Assembly: GCF_002797595.1 (NCBI RefSeq)
Contig: NZ_PGFE01000003.1
Span: 248,001 to 312,000 of the forward strand
DNA: 64,000 nt
DNA from: Sediminihabitans luteus
GTDB lineage: Bacteria > Actinomycetota > Actinomycetes > Actinomycetales > Cellulomonadaceae
Direction of reading: 5' to 3'
Of this stretch, positions 8,957 to 18,394 are shown piece by piece. The notes beneath the pieces were generated by a model. It worked only from the letters and a program-made list of their open reading frames with translations, was not told the DNA's origin and searched no databases. A program made the position numbers and the translations under genes. Positions within the stretch are counted from its first letter, which is position 1; each line of letters opens with the position of its first letter.

Positions 8957-9919
8957 GTGCCCACCCCGACCCCCGTGCCCACCCCGACCCCCCTGTCCGC
9001 CGAGGCGCCCGCGATCGAGATGCGCGGCGTCCACAAGCACTTCGGCACCGTGCACGCGCTCGACGGCCTCGACCTGACCGTCCGGCGCGGCGAGGTCGCC
9101 GGGTTCCTCGGCCCCAACGGGGCCGGCAAGTCGACCGCGATCCGCGTGCTGCTCGGCCTGATCCGGGCGGACGGCGGCACCGCGCGCCTGCTCGGCGGCG
9201 ACCCCTGGCACGACGCCGTCGAGCTGCACCGCCGCCTCGCGTACGTGCCGGGCGACGTGAACCTGTGGCCGGGGCTGACCGGCGGCGAGGCGATCGACCT
9301 GCTCACCCGCCTGCGCGGCGGGGTCGACCCGGCCCGGCGCGCCGAGCTCCTCGACCGGTTCGAGCTCGACCCGAGCAAGAAGGCCCGCACCTACTCCAAG
9401 GGCAACCGGCAGAAGGTCGCGCTCGTCGCGGCGCTCGCCTCCGACGTCGAGCTGCTCGTGCTCGACGAGCCGACCTCGGGCCTCGACCCGCTCATGGAGG
9501 CCGTGTTCACGCGGTGCGTCCAGGAGGCCACGGAGCAGGGACGCTCGGTGCTGCTGTCGAGCCACATCCTCGGCGAGGTCGAGAAGCTCTGCGACACCGT
9601 GACGATCATCCGCGCCGGCACGGCCGTGCAGCACGGCACGCTCGCCGAGCTGCGGCACCTGACCCGCTCGACCGTGCGCGCGACGGTCGCCGGCGACCCG
9701 CGTGGCCTCGAGGACCTCGACGGCGTGCACGACCTCGCCGTCGGCGACGTGACCGCCGAGGGCACGCCCGTCACGTTCACGCTCGACACCGACGCCACCG
9801 ACCCCGTGCTGCGCGCGCTCGCGTCGCTCGGCCTGCGCGCGCTCGTGTCGGCCCCGCCGTCGCTCGAGGAGCTGTTCCTGCGCGAGTACGGCGACGCGAC
9901 CGCGGCGGGCCCGCGATGA
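8957..9919 (+). CDS. ABC exporter ATP-binding protein
   Basis: ATPase of an ABC-2 type drug or polyketide-type exporter, 320 residues, GTG start after an SD-like GCTGGAGG. The N-terminus has a PTPTPVP repeat. Walker A is GPNGAGKST, the signature is the degenerate YSKGNRQKV, and Walker B is [13 protein letters not shown]. The C-terminal 100 residues form the extension seen in antibiotic-export ATPases. The stop overlaps the permease start (ATGA), so the two are translated together. Confidence 0.9.
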   Translation: MPTPTPVPTPTPLSAEAPAIEMRGVHKHFGTVHALDGLDLTVRRGEVAGFLGPNGAGKSTAIRVLLGLIRADGGTARLLGGDPWHDAVELHRRLAYVPGDVNLWPGLTGGEAIDLLTRLRGGVDPARRAELLDRFELDPSKKARTYSKGNRQKVALVAALASDVELLVLDEPTSGLDPLMEAVFTRCVQEATEQGRSVLLSSHILGEVEKLCDTVTIIRAGTAVQHGTLAELRHLTRSTVRATVAGDPRGLEDLDGVHDLAVGDVTAEGTPVTFTLDTDATDPVLRALASLGLRALVSAPPSLEELFLREYGDATAAGPR

Positions 9920-11598
9920 GCGCGACGACGGGCGCGCCGACCGCCGCGACCCCGCGCACCACGCGGCCCGCGAGCCCGACGACCGCCGGGGCGCTCACGC
10001 TCACCCGGTTCTTCGTGCGACGCGACCGCGTCCGCATCCCCGTGTGGGCGCTCTCGGTGTCCGTGATGTTCCTGTACGCGACGGTCGCGCTCGGCGCGGT
10101 CTACCCGACCGCGTCCGACCGGCAGGTGCGCGCGAACCTCGTCTCGAGCCCCGCCGCGATCATGATGACCGGCCCCGGGTACGGCACCGACGACTACACG
10201 CTCGGGGCGATGGTCGCGAACGAGTTCACGCTCTGGGTCGTGGCGGCCGTCGCGATCATGAACGTGCTGCTCGTGGTGCGGCACACCCGCGCCGAGGAGG
10301 AGACGGGGCGCGCCGAGCTCGTGCGGGCCGGCGTCGTCGGACGTCGCGCGCCCGGCCTCGCCGCGTTCTGCACCGCGGTCGTCGCGAACCTCGCGGTCGG
10401 CGTGCTGAGCCTCGTGATGCTCCTGGTCGGCGGCGCGAGCGTCGAGGACTCGGGCATCACCGTCCCCGACACGGTCGCGCTCTGCCTCGGCGTCGCCCTC
10501 ACGGGCCTCGTGTTCGCGGCCGTGGCGAGCGTGACGTCGCAGGTCACCGAGCACGCGCGCGCCGCCTCGGGCGCCGCGTTCGCGGTGCTCGGCCTCGCCT
10601 ACCTGCTGCGCGCGATCGGCGACGTCCAGGCCGAGCACGGCTCGTGGGTCTCGTGGCTCTCGCCGCTCGCCTGGACGCAGCAGACGCGGCCCTACGTCGA
10701 CCTGCGCTGGTGGCCGCTCGCGCTCCCGGTCGTGCTCGTCGTCGTGCTCCTGCTCGTCGCGGTGCGGCTCACCGCGCGGCGCGACCTCGGCGCGGGGCTC
10801 GTGCCCGTGCGCCCGGGCCGGGCCGACGCCCGCCCGGGGCTGCGCAGCCCGTTCGCGCTCGCGTGGCGCCAGCAGCGCGCCTCGGTCGTCGCGTGGGGCT
10901 CGGGCATCGCGGTGCTCGGGCTCGCGACGGGGACGTTCGCGAACCAGATGGACGACATCACGGCGATGGTCGAGGACAACGCGCTCGCGGCCGAGATCTT
11001 CGGCGGTCCCGACCAGGTGCTCGACGCCTTCGACGCGGTCATGGTGCTGTTCCTCGCGGTCGGCGTGGGTGCGTGGGCCCTCGCGTCGTTCCTGCGCGCG
11101 CACGGCGAGGAGACCTCGGGCCGCGCCGAGCCGCTGCTCGTGGCCCCCGTCTCGCGCAGCCGCTGGCTCGGGGCGCACCTCGCGGTCACCGGGATCGGCA
11201 CGCTCGTGCTGCTCGCGGGCGCGGGACTGTCGCTGGGCCTCGGCGAGGTCGCGGTGGGTCGCGAGGTCGGCGCGCTGGGCGAGATCCTCGTCGCGACGCT
11301 CCTGTACCTTCCGGCCGTCGCGGTGCTCGTGGGCGTGAGCGCGCTCGCGTTCGGGGTGCTGGGCCGGCTCGTGCAGCTCGGCTGGGCCCTGCTCGCGTAC
11401 GCGTTCGTGGTCGGGATGTTCGGCCCGCTCCTCGACCTGCCGTCGTGGGCCGTGCACGTCTCGCCGTTCGCGAGCGTGCCGACCCTCGCGGACGCGGACG
11501 CCGCATGGTGGCCCCTCGCGGTGCTCGTCGTGGTCGCCGTGGCGCTCCTCGCGGGGTCGTTCGTCGGGTTCCGACGCCGCGACCTGGCCACGGGGTGA
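9916..11598 (+). CDS. ABC-2 exporter permease (polyketide-antibiotic exporter type)
   Basis: Membrane subunit of the exporter, 560 residues with about 12 hydrophobic segments in two similar halves, each starting with a motif around LxxRxxRxRIPVWA or [15 protein letters not shown]. This two-half architecture matches the actinobacterial family annotated as exporters of polyketide antibiotics, which pairs with a single ATPase and a TetR regulator as here. Substrate unknown; self-protection or general drug efflux are both possible. Confidence 0.85.
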   Translation: MSATTGAPTAATPRTTRPASPTTAGALTLTRFFVRRDRVRIPVWALSVSVMFLYATVALGAVYPTASDRQVRANLVSSPAAIMMTGPGYGTDDYTLGAMVANEFTLWVVAAVAIMNVLLVVRHTRAEEETGRAELVRAGVVGRRAPGLAAFCTAVVANLAVGVLSLVMLLVGGASVEDSGITVPDTVALCLGVALTGLVFAAVASVTSQVTEHARAASGAAFAVLGLAYLLRAIGDVQAEHGSWVSWLSPLAWTQQTRPYVDLRWWPLALPVVLVVVLLLVAVRLTARRDLGAGLVPVRPGRADARPGLRSPFALAWRQQRASVVAWGSGIAVLGLATGTFANQMDDITAMVEDNALAAEIFGGPDQVLDAFDAVMVLFLAVGVGAWALASFLRAHGEETSGRAEPLLVAPVSRSRWLGAHLAVTGIGTLVLLAGAGLSLGLGEVAVGREVGALGEILVATLLYLPAVAVLVGVSALAFGVLGRLVQLGWALLAYAFVVGMFGPLLDLPSWAVHVSPFASVPTLADADAAWWPLAVLVVVAVALLAGSFVGFRRRDLATG

Positions 11599-11641
11599 CC
11601 GTCCCGGTGCGAGGAGCAGCGGCTCGCCTAGGATGGCCGCC

Positions 11642-11950
11642 ATGATCTTCAAGACCGTCGGGGAGGGCCGACCGTACCCGGAGCACGGCCTCGAGTCCCC
11701 GAAGGACTGGTCGACCGTGCCGCCGCGCCAGGTGCGGCTCGACGAGCTCGTGACGACCAAGCGGATCCTGCACCTCGACAACCTGCTCTCGGAGGACTCG
11801 ACGTTCTTCGGGGACCTGTTCGCGCACGTGGTCGAGTACCGCGGCGAGCTGTACCTCGAGGACGGCCTGCACCGGGCCATGCGGGCCGCCCTGCAGCAGC
11901 GACCCGTGCTGCACGCCCGCGTCCTGACGGTCGACGACCCCGCGGTCTAG
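11642..11950 (+). CDS. Conserved actinobacterial protein of about 100 residues (function unknown)
   Basis: A 102-residue soluble protein opening MIFKTVGEG, with conserved-looking PPRQVRLDELVTTKR and a C-terminal LEDGLHRAMRAALQQR. From memory, relatives are widespread in actinobacteria and are sometimes labelled VapB-type antitoxin, but I see no recognisable DNA-binding fold and no toxin partner. The ATG at 11642 is chosen over 11633 because TAGGAT (11629-11634) is 7 nt upstream, the leaderless arrangement. It is followed 12 bp later by a LytR_C gene with its own leaderless promoter. Confidence 0.7.
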   Translation: MIFKTVGEGRPYPEHGLESPKDWSTVPPRQVRLDELVTTKRILHLDNLLSEDSTFFGDLFAHVVEYRGELYLEDGLHRAMRAALQQRPVLHARVLTVDDPAV

Positions 11951-11962
11951 TAGGTTGCTCGC

Positions 11963-12604
11963 GTGACATCCCCCGATCCCCAGCGTGCCCGCGCGCTCCG
12001 ACGCAGGCACGAGCACGAGCGGCAGGCCGTCGTGTTCGGCGTCATAATCGCGCTCCTGGCCGTGGTCGGCGTCGGCGCGCTCGCCGTCTACACCGGGGCG
12101 ATCAAGTCGCCGTTCGAGCGCGAGTTCTACACCGCGCCGTCGGCCATCGACTCCGCCGTGGTCGTGTGCCCGCCCGAGGACGCGCTGCCCGTGCCCTACC
12201 CGGACGTCAAGGTCGAGGTCGTCAACGCGAGCGACCGGCTCGGGCTCGCAGGCATCGTGGGCGACGTGCTCGCCGACCGCGGGTTCGACGTGGTCGACGT
12301 GAGCAACGCGAGCCAGAGCCTCGACTACGTCGAGATCTCGACCAACGTCGAGGGCCTGGCCGCGGCGTACACGCTCGCCGCGCAGTTCGAGGAGTCGGCC
12401 GTGGTGCTCGACGACCGCGCCGAGCCGACCGTGAGCGTCGCGATCGGGGGCGACTTCGAAGAGTTCGTGCCCGAGGACGTCGTGCCGCTCGAGGCCAAGA
12501 CCCCGCTCGTCGCGCCCGCGGGCTGCCACCCGGCCGACGCGATCACGCCGCGTCACGTGCCCACGCCCACGCCGACGGCGTCCGAGGCCCCCGCCGCGGG
12601 CTGA
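11963..12604 (+). CDS. LytR C-terminal domain membrane protein
   Basis: A 213-residue protein with an N-terminal cytoplasmic stretch, one membrane helix (about residues 22-45) and an extracellular LytR_C domain (about 80-170, VKVEVVNASDRLGLAGIVGDVLADRGFDVVDV). It ends in a Pro-Thr rich tail. LytR_C domains occur at the C-terminus of LCP ligases; stand-alone forms are common in actinobacteria and probably assist glycopolymer attachment. TAGGTT (11951-11956) sits 6 nt before the GTG start, so the message is probably leaderless. Confidence 0.85.
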   Translation: MTSPDPQRARALRRRHEHERQAVVFGVIIALLAVVGVGALAVYTGAIKSPFEREFYTAPSAIDSAVVVCPPEDALPVPYPDVKVEVVNASDRLGLAGIVGDVLADRGFDVVDVSNASQSLDYVEISTNVEGLAAAYTLAAQFEESAVVLDDRAEPTVSVAIGGDFEEFVPEDVVPLEAKTPLVAPAGCHPADAITPRHVPTPTPTASEAPAAG

Positions 12605-12639
12605 CCCGCCCCACCGTCCCGTCCGGAGACCGCCCCGCC

Positions 12640-13254
12640 ATGCCCGCACCCCGCATCCGTCCCGCGCGCACGCACGACCCGCGCGAGGTCGACCGCCTGT
12701 ACGAGATCTGCCTGCGCACGGGCGCCGACGGCGACGACGCGACCGGCACGTTCGCCGACCCGCGCCTGCTCGGCGAGGTCTACCTCGGCGCCTACCTCGC
12801 GCTCGAGCCGGACCTCGCGTTCGTACTCGTCGACGCGGACGACGTCCCGGTGGGCTACGTCGTCGGCACGGCCGACACCGCGAGCTTCGAGGACCGGCTC
12901 GAGCGCGAGTGGTGGCCGCCCCTGCGCGAGCGGTACGGCCCCGACGCGTTCCCGGACGGCTCCCCCGACGCCGGGCTCGTGCGGCAGATCCACTCCCCCT
13001 GGCGCACGGCGCAGCCGTGGCTCGCGGAGCACCCCGCGCACCTGCACGTCGACCTCCTGCCGCAGGCGCAGGGCGGCGGCGCGGGCCGTCGTCTGCTCGA
13101 GACGCTGTTCGGCGCGCTGCGCGAGCGCGGCGTGCCGGGGGTGCACCTGGGGGTCTCCGCGACGAACCTGCGCGCGATCGGCTTCTACGAGCACCTCGGG
13201 TTCGCGCGGCTCGAGCCGTCGGGCGGCACGACGCTGGGCCTCGACCTGCGCTGA
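12640..13254 (+). CDS. GNAT family N-acetyltransferase
   Basis: A 204-residue acetyltransferase of the GCN5 fold. The acetyl-CoA binding motif A is around LHVDLLPQAQGGGAGRRLLETLF, and motif B is FYEHLGFARLEPSG. The N-terminal region RPARTHDPREVDRLYEICLRTGADG and the WWPPLRERYGP segment resemble bacterial GNATs related to the C-terminal half of eukaryotic O-GlcNAcase. Substrate unknown. A GGAGA ribosome binding site lies 11 nt upstream of the ATG. Confidence 0.85.
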   Translation: MPAPRIRPARTHDPREVDRLYEICLRTGADGDDATGTFADPRLLGEVYLGAYLALEPDLAFVLVDADDVPVGYVVGTADTASFEDRLEREWWPPLRERYGPDAFPDGSPDAGLVRQIHSPWRTAQPWLAEHPAHLHVDLLPQAQGGGAGRRLLETLFGALRERGVPGVHLGVSATNLRAIGFYEHLGFARLEPSGGTTLGLDLR

Positions 13255-13283
13255 CGCGCCGGTGAGACCCTGCCGGGCGTCGG

Positions 13284-14207
13284 TCAGTCGAGCTGGGTGC
13301 CGACCTCGCGCGCCACGAGCTCGAGGTGGTCGAGGTCGGCCAGGTCGAGCACCTGCAGGTAGACCCGGTCGAGGCCCTCGGCCGCGACGCGTGCGAGGGT
13401 GTCGGCCGCCTCCGCGACGGTGCCCGCGATCCCGTGCTCGCGCAGCTCGGCGGGCTCGCGCCCGATCGCCTCGGCGCGGCGTCGGAACTCGGCCTCGTCC
13501 TTGCCCACGCACAGCACGAAGACCGCCGAGTAGTCGAGGTCGTCGGCGGGCCTGCCCACGGCCTCGCACGCCTCGCGCACGCGGTCGAGGTGGCCGCCGA
13601 GCGCGTCGAGCTCGGGGAACGTGGCGTTGAACTCGGTCGCGTACCGGGCCGCGATCGCGGGCGTGCGGCGCGGACCGAGGCCACCGACGATCACGGGGAC
13701 GCGCGGCTGGACGGGCTTGGGCAGGGCCGGCGAGTCGACGAGCGTGTAGTGCTCGCCCGCGAAGTCGTACGTCTCGCCGCGCGGCGTGCCCCAGAGACCC
13801 GTGACGATCTCGAGCTGCTCCTCGAGCATCCCGAACCGCTTGTCGGGGAACGGGATCCCGTACGCGGTGTGCTCGCGCTCGAACCAGCCGGTGCCGAGCC
13901 CGAGCTCGACGCGCCCGCCCGACATCTGGTCGACGTTCGCGACCTGGATCGCGAGGATCCCGGGCGTGCGGTACGTCACGGACGACACGAGCGTGCCCAG
14001 GCGAACGCGCTCGGTGTCCCGCGCCAGGCCCGCGAGCGTCGTCCACGCGTCGGTCGGGCCCGCACCGCCGTCGCCGCCCATCGCGAGGTAGTGGTCGGAG
14101 CGGAAGAACGCGTCGAAGCCGAGGTCCTCGGTCGCGCGGGCCACCGCGAGGAGGTCGTCGTAGGTGGCGCCCTGCTGCGGCTCGGTGAAGATGCGGAGGT
14201 CTGTCAT
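13284..14207 (-). CDS. LLM class flavin/F420-dependent oxidoreductase
   Basis: A 307-residue luciferase-like TIM barrel. Typical blocks are visible: GFDAFFRSDHYLAMGG, RVRLGTLVSSVTYRTPGILA, QMSGGRVELGLGTGWFEREH and PVIVGGLGPRRTPAIAARYA. Actinobacterial members usually use F420, but FMN cannot be excluded from sequence. The gene converges on the GNAT gene and diverges from the MarR-MFS pair. CACGCT lies 6 nt before the ATG, a weak leaderless-type -10. Confidence 0.86.
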   Translation of the reverse strand: MTDLRIFTEPQQGATYDDLLAVARATEDLGFDAFFRSDHYLAMGGDGGAGPTDAWTTLAGLARDTERVRLGTLVSSVTYRTPGILAIQVANVDQMSGGRVELGLGTGWFEREHTAYGIPFPDKRFGMLEEQLEIVTGLWGTPRGETYDFAGEHYTLVDSPALPKPVQPRVPVIVGGLGPRRTPAIAARYATEFNATFPELDALGGHLDRVREACEAVGRPADDLDYSAVFVLCVGKDEAEFRRRAEAIGREPAELREHGIAGTVAEAADTLARVAAEGLDRVYLQVLDLADLDHLELVAREVGTQLD

Positions 14208-14277
14208 GCGTCAAGCGTGCCACGGTGCCGCCGTGCCACGGTCCAGCGGTGCCGCGGCCGACCGCCGTCCAGATCGG

Positions 14278-14289
14278 CAGTCATGACTG
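14278..14289. promoter_or_regulatory. Candidate MarR operator
   Basis: CAGTCATGACTG is a perfect 12-bp palindrome 36 bp before the marR start, in the divergent interval between the LLM oxidoreductase and the MarR-MFS operon. MarR proteins usually bind such palindromes next to their own gene. Confidence 0.5.
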
Positions 14290-14324
14290 GACAGTTGAGA
14301 CTGAGAAGTTCTACGGTGGACGCC

Positions 14325-14765
14325 GTGACCGACCTCCCCGTGCGCGCCGCGACCGACGTCCGCACCGCCCTGTCCCGGCTGCGCCGCCGCCTGCTCGAGC
14401 TCTCGGCCGACGAGGTCACGCCCTCGCAGACGGCACTGCTCAGCCGCCTCGCCAAGGACGGCCCGGCGACCGCGAGCGCCCTCGCCGCGGCCGAGCGGAT
14501 CCGCCCCCAGTCCGCCGCCGCGACGGTCGCGTCGCTCGAGAAGGCCGGCCTCGTCGTCCGGCACCCGGACCCGCACGACGGCCGTCGCCTGCTCGTCTCG
14601 CTCACCGACGAGGGCCGCGCGCGCTACCAGGGAGGCCGTGCGACGCGCGGCGAGTGGCTCGCCGCGGCGCTGCGCGCGCGGTGCACCGACGACGAGCTGC
14701 GGGCCGTCGTCCTGGCCGCGACGATCCTGGACGACGTCGCGTCCGCGCCCCGGGAGGTGCCGTGA
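14325..14765 (+). CDS. MarR family transcriptional regulator
   Basis: A 146-residue winged-helix regulator: TPSQTALLSRLAKDGPATASALAAAERIRPQSAAATVASLEKAGLVVRHPDPHDGRRLLVSLTDEG matches the MarR helix-turn-helix and wing, including the DxRxxxxxLT signature. The GTG start is set by TACGGT (14312-14317) 7 nt upstream. The stop overlaps the start of an MFS transporter (GTGA), so it is the likely local repressor of that efflux pump, acting through the palindrome at 14278-14289. Confidence 0.9.
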   Translation: MTDLPVRAATDVRTALSRLRRRLLELSADEVTPSQTALLSRLAKDGPATASALAAAERIRPQSAAATVASLEKAGLVVRHPDPHDGRRLLVSLTDEGRARYQGGRATRGEWLAAALRARCTDDELRAVVLAATILDDVASAPREVP

Positions 14766-16168
14766 CGGCCGGCACCGGGCGGGACGCACGGCCGGGGTTC
14801 GACCGCCGGCTGATCGCGCCGATGATCCTCGGGTCGATCCTCAACCCGATCAACTCGTCGATGCTCGCGGTCGCGCTGATCCCGATCGGGCAGGCGTTCG
14901 GGGCGCCGCCGTCCGAGACCGCGTGGCTCGTCTCGGCGCTCTACCTCGCGACCGCGATCGGGCAGCCCGTGATCGGGCGGCTCGTGGACGCGTTCGGGCC
15001 GCGCCCGCTGTACCTGATCGGGACGGGGCTCGTGGGGTTCGCGGGGCTGCTGGGCGTGGTCGCCCCGACGCTCGGTGTGCTGATCGCGTCGCGCGTGCTG
15101 CTCGGGTTCGGCACGTCCGCCGCGTACCCCGCGTCGATGTCGCTGCTGCGGACCGAGTCGGACCGCACCGGGATGCGCAGCCCCGCGGGGATCCTCGCGG
15201 CGCTGTCGATCGCGAACCAGGTCGTCGCGGTGATCGGCCCGACGCTCGGGGGCGTGCTGATCGGCCTGGGCGGCTGGCACCTGATCTTCGCGATCAACGT
15301 GCCGCTGTCGCTCGCGTGCCTCGCGCTCGGTGCGCTGCGCCTGCCCCGGCGCCCACGCCGCACCGCGGACGACCCGCCGGTGCGGGTCGACGTCGTCGGC
15401 ATGGCCTGGTTCGCCGCGACGCTGACGACGTTCCTGCTGTTCCTCATGGACCCTGGCCTCGCGCAGTGGTGGCTGCTCGCCCTCGCGGGGATCGCGGCGC
15501 TCGGGTTCGTGCGGCGCGAGCGGCACGTCGACGAGCCGTTCCTCGACCTGCGGGTGCTGCGCGGCAACGGCCCACTCCTCGCGACGTACGGCCGCCAGGT
15601 GCTCGCGTACACGGTGTCGTACGGGTTCATGTACGGGTTCACGCAGTGGCTCGAGGACGGTCGCGGCATGACCCCCGCGCACGCGGGCCTGCTCATGCTG
15701 CCCATGTCGCTCTCGGCGATCGCCGTCACGGTGCTGGTCGGACGTCGCCCGGGGGTGCGCGGCAAGCTCGTGGCGGGATCGGTCACGCTCGTCGCGGCAT
15801 GCGCGAGCATCCTGCTGCTGACCGGGTCGAGCCCGGTGGGCGCGCTCGTGGGCGTGGGCGTGCTGCTCGGTGTGCCGCAGGGCCTCAACGGGCTCGCGAA
15901 CCAGAACGCGCTGTACGCGCAGGCCGACCCCGACCGGATGGGCTCCTCGGCCGGGTTGCTGCGCACCTTCATGTACCTGGGCGCCATGGTCGCCGCCGCG
16001 ACCAACGCCGCGTTCTACGCCGACGGCGCGACGACCGCAGGGCTGCACGACCTGGGCGCGTTCATGCTCGTCGTCGCGGTGCTGCTCGTGGTCGCGGTCG
16101 TCGCCGACCGCTCGCTCGGCCGGTACGGGTACCCCGGGGCACGCCCCTCGTCGGGAGGACGGCCGTAG
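14762..16168 (+). CDS. MFS transporter (drug efflux type)
   Basis: A 468-residue membrane protein with 12-14 helices. The opening SILNPINSSMLAVALIPIGQAFGAPPSETAWLVSALYLATAIGQPVIGRLVDAFGPRPLYLIG matches multidrug MFS members with the loop 2-3 motif GRLVDxxGPR. It is translationally coupled to the MarR gene. Substrate unknown. Confidence 0.88.
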   Translation: MTAGTGRDARPGFDRRLIAPMILGSILNPINSSMLAVALIPIGQAFGAPPSETAWLVSALYLATAIGQPVIGRLVDAFGPRPLYLIGTGLVGFAGLLGVVAPTLGVLIASRVLLGFGTSAAYPASMSLLRTESDRTGMRSPAGILAALSIANQVVAVIGPTLGGVLIGLGGWHLIFAINVPLSLACLALGALRLPRRPRRTADDPPVRVDVVGMAWFAATLTTFLLFLMDPGLAQWWLLALAGIAALGFVRRERHVDEPFLDLRVLRGNGPLLATYGRQVLAYTVSYGFMYGFTQWLEDGRGMTPAHAGLLMLPMSLSAIAVTVLVGRRPGVRGKLVAGSVTLVAACASILLLTGSSPVGALVGVGVLLGVPQGLNGLANQNALYAQADPDRMGSSAGLLRTFMYLGAMVAAATNAAFYADGATTAGLHDLGAFMLVVAVLLVVAVVADRSLGRYGYPGARPSSGGRP

Positions 16169-16178
16169 GCTCGGTCGC

Positions 16179-17102
16179 ATGAGCGCGTCAGGCAGCCCGC
16201 AGATCAGCACCGTGATCCTCCCCGTGCACCCGTGGTCGCAGGGCCGGGCCGTGTGGGAGCGCGCCGAGCAGCTCGGGTTCGGCACGGCGTACACGTACGA
16301 CCACCTCTCGTGGCGCACGTTCCGCGACGGCCCGTGGTTCGGCGCGGTCCCCCTGCTCACGGCGGCCGCGGTCGCGACGACGACGCTGCGGCTCGGCACG
16401 CTCGTGACCTCGCCGAACTTCCGTGAGCCGGTCACGCTCGCCAAGGACCTCATGACGCTCGACGACGTCTCGGGCGGCCGCGTCACGCTCGGGATCGGCG
16501 CGGGCACGTCGTCCGGCTTCGACGCGACCGTGCTGGGCGGGCCGGCCTGGCCGCTGCGCGAGCGCACCGAACGGTTCGAGGAGTTCGTCGAGCTGCTCGA
16601 CCGGCTCCTGACCACCCCGGCCGTCACGTCGGACGGCACCTACTACTCGGCGCACGAGGCCCGCACGATCCCGGGCTGCGTGCAGTCCCCGCGGCTGCCG
16701 TTCGTGGTCGCGGGCAACGGCCCGCGCGGCATGCGCCTCGCTGCGCGGCACGGGCAGGGCTGGGTGACCACGGGTGCGCCCGGGTTGCCGGACGACGCGA
16801 GCCCGGTCGCGTCGTCCGATGCGGTCGCGGCCCAGGTGGCCCGGCTACGGGAGGTCACTTCCCATGACGGTCCGGAGGTCGCCGGGGGCGACGCCGCGCG
16901 GGACCCGCTGCGCACGGTGCTCCTGACCGGGTTCACGCCCGACCCGTGGTTCGCGTCGGCCGACGCGTTCGACGACGCGCTCGGGCGCTACGCCGAGGCG
17001 GGCATCGACGAGGTCGTGCTGCACTGGCCGCTGCCCGGCACGCAGTTCGACGTCGACGTCGACGTGTTCGAGGACGCCGTGACCCGCCACCGGGGCGCCT
17101 GA
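16179..17102 (+). CDS. LLM class flavin-dependent oxidoreductase
   Basis: A 307-residue luciferase-like oxidoreductase, a distant paralogue of the gene at 13284. Blocks include GFGTAYTYDHLSWRTF, TLRLGTLVTSPNFREPVTLAKDLMTLDDVSGGRVTLGIGAG and PFVVAGNGPRGMRLAARHGQGWVTTG. TAGGCT (16166-16171) is 7 nt before the ATG, so it is probably leaderless. Its stop overlaps the next start (TGATG), coupling it to a small membrane protein. Confidence 0.87.
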   Translation: MSASGSPQISTVILPVHPWSQGRAVWERAEQLGFGTAYTYDHLSWRTFRDGPWFGAVPLLTAAAVATTTLRLGTLVTSPNFREPVTLAKDLMTLDDVSGGRVTLGIGAGTSSGFDATVLGGPAWPLRERTERFEEFVELLDRLLTTPAVTSDGTYYSAHEARTIPGCVQSPRLPFVVAGNGPRGMRLAARHGQGWVTTGAPGLPDDASPVASSDAVAAQVARLREVTSHDGPEVAGGDAARDPLRTVLLTGFTPDPWFASADAFDDALGRYAEAGIDEVVLHWPLPGTQFDVDVDVFEDAVTRHRGA

Positions 17103-17356
17103 TGCTCGGGGTGCGCTGGGACAGCCTCGCGACCGTTCTCGGCTGCGGGGTGCTCGCGCTCGTCGCGCTGCTGCTCGGGGTGCTGCGCGGGCACCCGTGG
17201 GCGTGGGTGCCGTGCCTGCTGTGCGCGGGGATCGCGCTGCGCGAGGTGCGCCTGCTGCAGCGCGAACGGGACGCGCGCAACGACCCTGCGCGCCATGACC
17301 CTGCGCGGCGCGACCCTGAACGACATGACCCGGCACGGCGCGACCCTCGGCGCTGA
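17102..17356 (+). CDS. Small two-helix membrane protein with charged repeat tail
   Basis: 84 residues. Two hydrophobic segments (about 9-27 and 31-48) are followed by a basic tail built of Asp-Pro-Ala/Glu-Arg-His/Arg units (DPARHDPARRDPERHDPARR). The start overlaps the preceding stop as TGATG. Function unknown; the tail repeat is also visible in the DNA as tandem roughly 15-bp units. Confidence 0.6.
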   Translation: MLGVRWDSLATVLGCGVLALVALLLGVLRGHPWAWVPCLLCAGIALREVRLLQRERDARNDPARHDPARRDPERHDPARRDPRR

Positions 17357-17379
17357 AGTGCCCCGCCGGGACGCCGCGC

Positions 17380-17401
17380 GATCCGCAGGATCCTGCGGAT
17401 C
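17380..17401. promoter_or_regulatory. 22-bp perfect palindrome upstream of csbD
   Basis: Half-site GATCCGCAGGA followed directly by its reverse complement, no spacer. It lies between the small membrane gene and the csbD-like promoter (TACGGT near 17435). A zero-loop palindrome is a better operator than terminator. Confidence 0.5.
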
Positions 17402-17469
17402 ACCCGCCCCGACGTGCGAGCACCGCGCGACGTGCCTACGGTCCTGGCACGTCAACGGAAGGAGCTCTC

Positions 17470-17643
17470 ATGGGACTCGGAGACAAGATCTCGAACGCCG
17501 CGGAGGACGCCAAGGGGAAGCTCAAGGAGGGCACCGGCAAGGTGACCGACAACGAGCGCCTCGAGGCCGAGGGCAAGGCCGACCAGGCCTCTGCCGACGT
17601 CAAGCAGGCTGGCGAGAAGGCCAAGGACGCCTTCAAGCACTGA
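17470..17643 (+). CDS. CsbD family stress protein
   Basis: 57 residues, highly charged and helical. It opens MGLGDKISNAAEDAKGKLKEGTGKVTDNERLEAEGKADQ, the CsbD/YjbJ pattern. Members are induced by general stress in other bacteria; molecular role unknown. Strong Shine-Dalgarno GGAAGGAG. It stands alone between a 22-bp palindrome and a strong terminator, so it is a single-gene transcript. Confidence 0.9.
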   Translation: MGLGDKISNAAEDAKGKLKEGTGKVTDNERLEAEGKADQASADVKQAGEKAKDAFKH

Positions 17644-17654
17644 GCCGATCGACC

Positions 17655-17690
17655 GAAGGCCCCGCCCACCTCCCCCGGGCGGGGTCTTCG
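17655..17690 (+). terminator. Terminator after csbD
   Basis: Stem GAAGgCCCCGCCC paired with GGGCGGGGtCTTC, 9-nt loop, 11 nt after the csbD stop, followed by TG-rich sequence. Confidence 0.85.
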
Positions 17691-17710
17691 TGCGTCACGA
17701 GGAGGCACGC

Positions 17711-18334
17711 ATGATCCCCGAGCTGCACGTCACCGACTGGCGTCGGCGCACGCACGCGCTGTACGCGGCGGTCCGCGAGATCGCGGCGACCGACCCGGCG
17801 TCGGCCCACGCGCACTGGGTCGCGGGGCGCGACGACATGCTCGCGCACCACCCCGCGACCCCGGTCCTGGCCACGGACCGGCCCGCGTTCCGGGGCGTGC
17901 CCGTGGGCGCGTACGACCCGGCGATGCGCTTCGAGGTCGGGATCGACCCCGTGCCCGACGACGCCGACGGCGCGGCCCGCCTCGACGTGCCCACGGGCAC
18001 CGACGGCGTCGTCCCGTTCGAGCGGGTCGGACGGGTCGCGCTGGACGGCCTCGGCTCGCTCGACGTGTGGGCGCTGCGCTCGTACGGCGGCGGGCTGTTC
18101 GTGCCCGTCAAGGACGCCGGTGCGGGGCCGCGCACCTACGGCGGCGGGCGCTACCTGCTCGACACGGTCAAGGGCGCCGACCTCGGGCCCGGGGCGCGCG
18201 AGACGCTCGTGCTCGACCTGAACTTCGCCTACAACCCGTCGTGCGCGTACGACCCGGCGTGGGCGTGCCCGCTCGCACCCCCGGGCAACCGCCTCGACGT
18301 CGAGCTCGCGTGCGGGGAGCTCGTCGCCCCGTGA
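17711..18334 (+). CDS. DUF1684 domain protein
   Basis: A 207-residue soluble protein with DUF1684 hallmarks: the N-terminal WR...R....LRDP-like stretch, DGLGSLDVWALRSYGGGLFVPVKDAGAG, TYGGGRYLLDTVKGAD and the C-terminal LDLNFAYNPSCAYDPAWACPLAPPGNRLDVELACGE. The Asn-Phe-Ala-Tyr-Asn-Pro-Ser-Cys motif is the family signature. Biochemical role unknown. Good Shine-Dalgarno GAGGAGG. Confidence 0.88.
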   Translation: MIPELHVTDWRRRTHALYAAVREIAATDPASAHAHWVAGRDDMLAHHPATPVLATDRPAFRGVPVGAYDPAMRFEVGIDPVPDDADGAARLDVPTGTDGVVPFERVGRVALDGLGSLDVWALRSYGGGLFVPVKDAGAGPRTYGGGRYLLDTVKGADLGPGARETLVLDLNFAYNPSCAYDPAWACPLAPPGNRLDVELACGELVAP

Positions 18335-18364
18335 GGTGACCGTCGTGTCGCGCCCGTCGTCGGC

Positions 18365-18394
18365 CCCGGGGCGGGTCCCCGTCGTCGCCCCGGG
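18365..18394 (+). terminator. Probable terminator after the DUF1684 gene
   Basis: Nine-bp arms CCCGGGGCG and CGCCCCGGG with a 12-nt loop, 30 nt after the DUF1684 stop. Confidence 0.6.
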
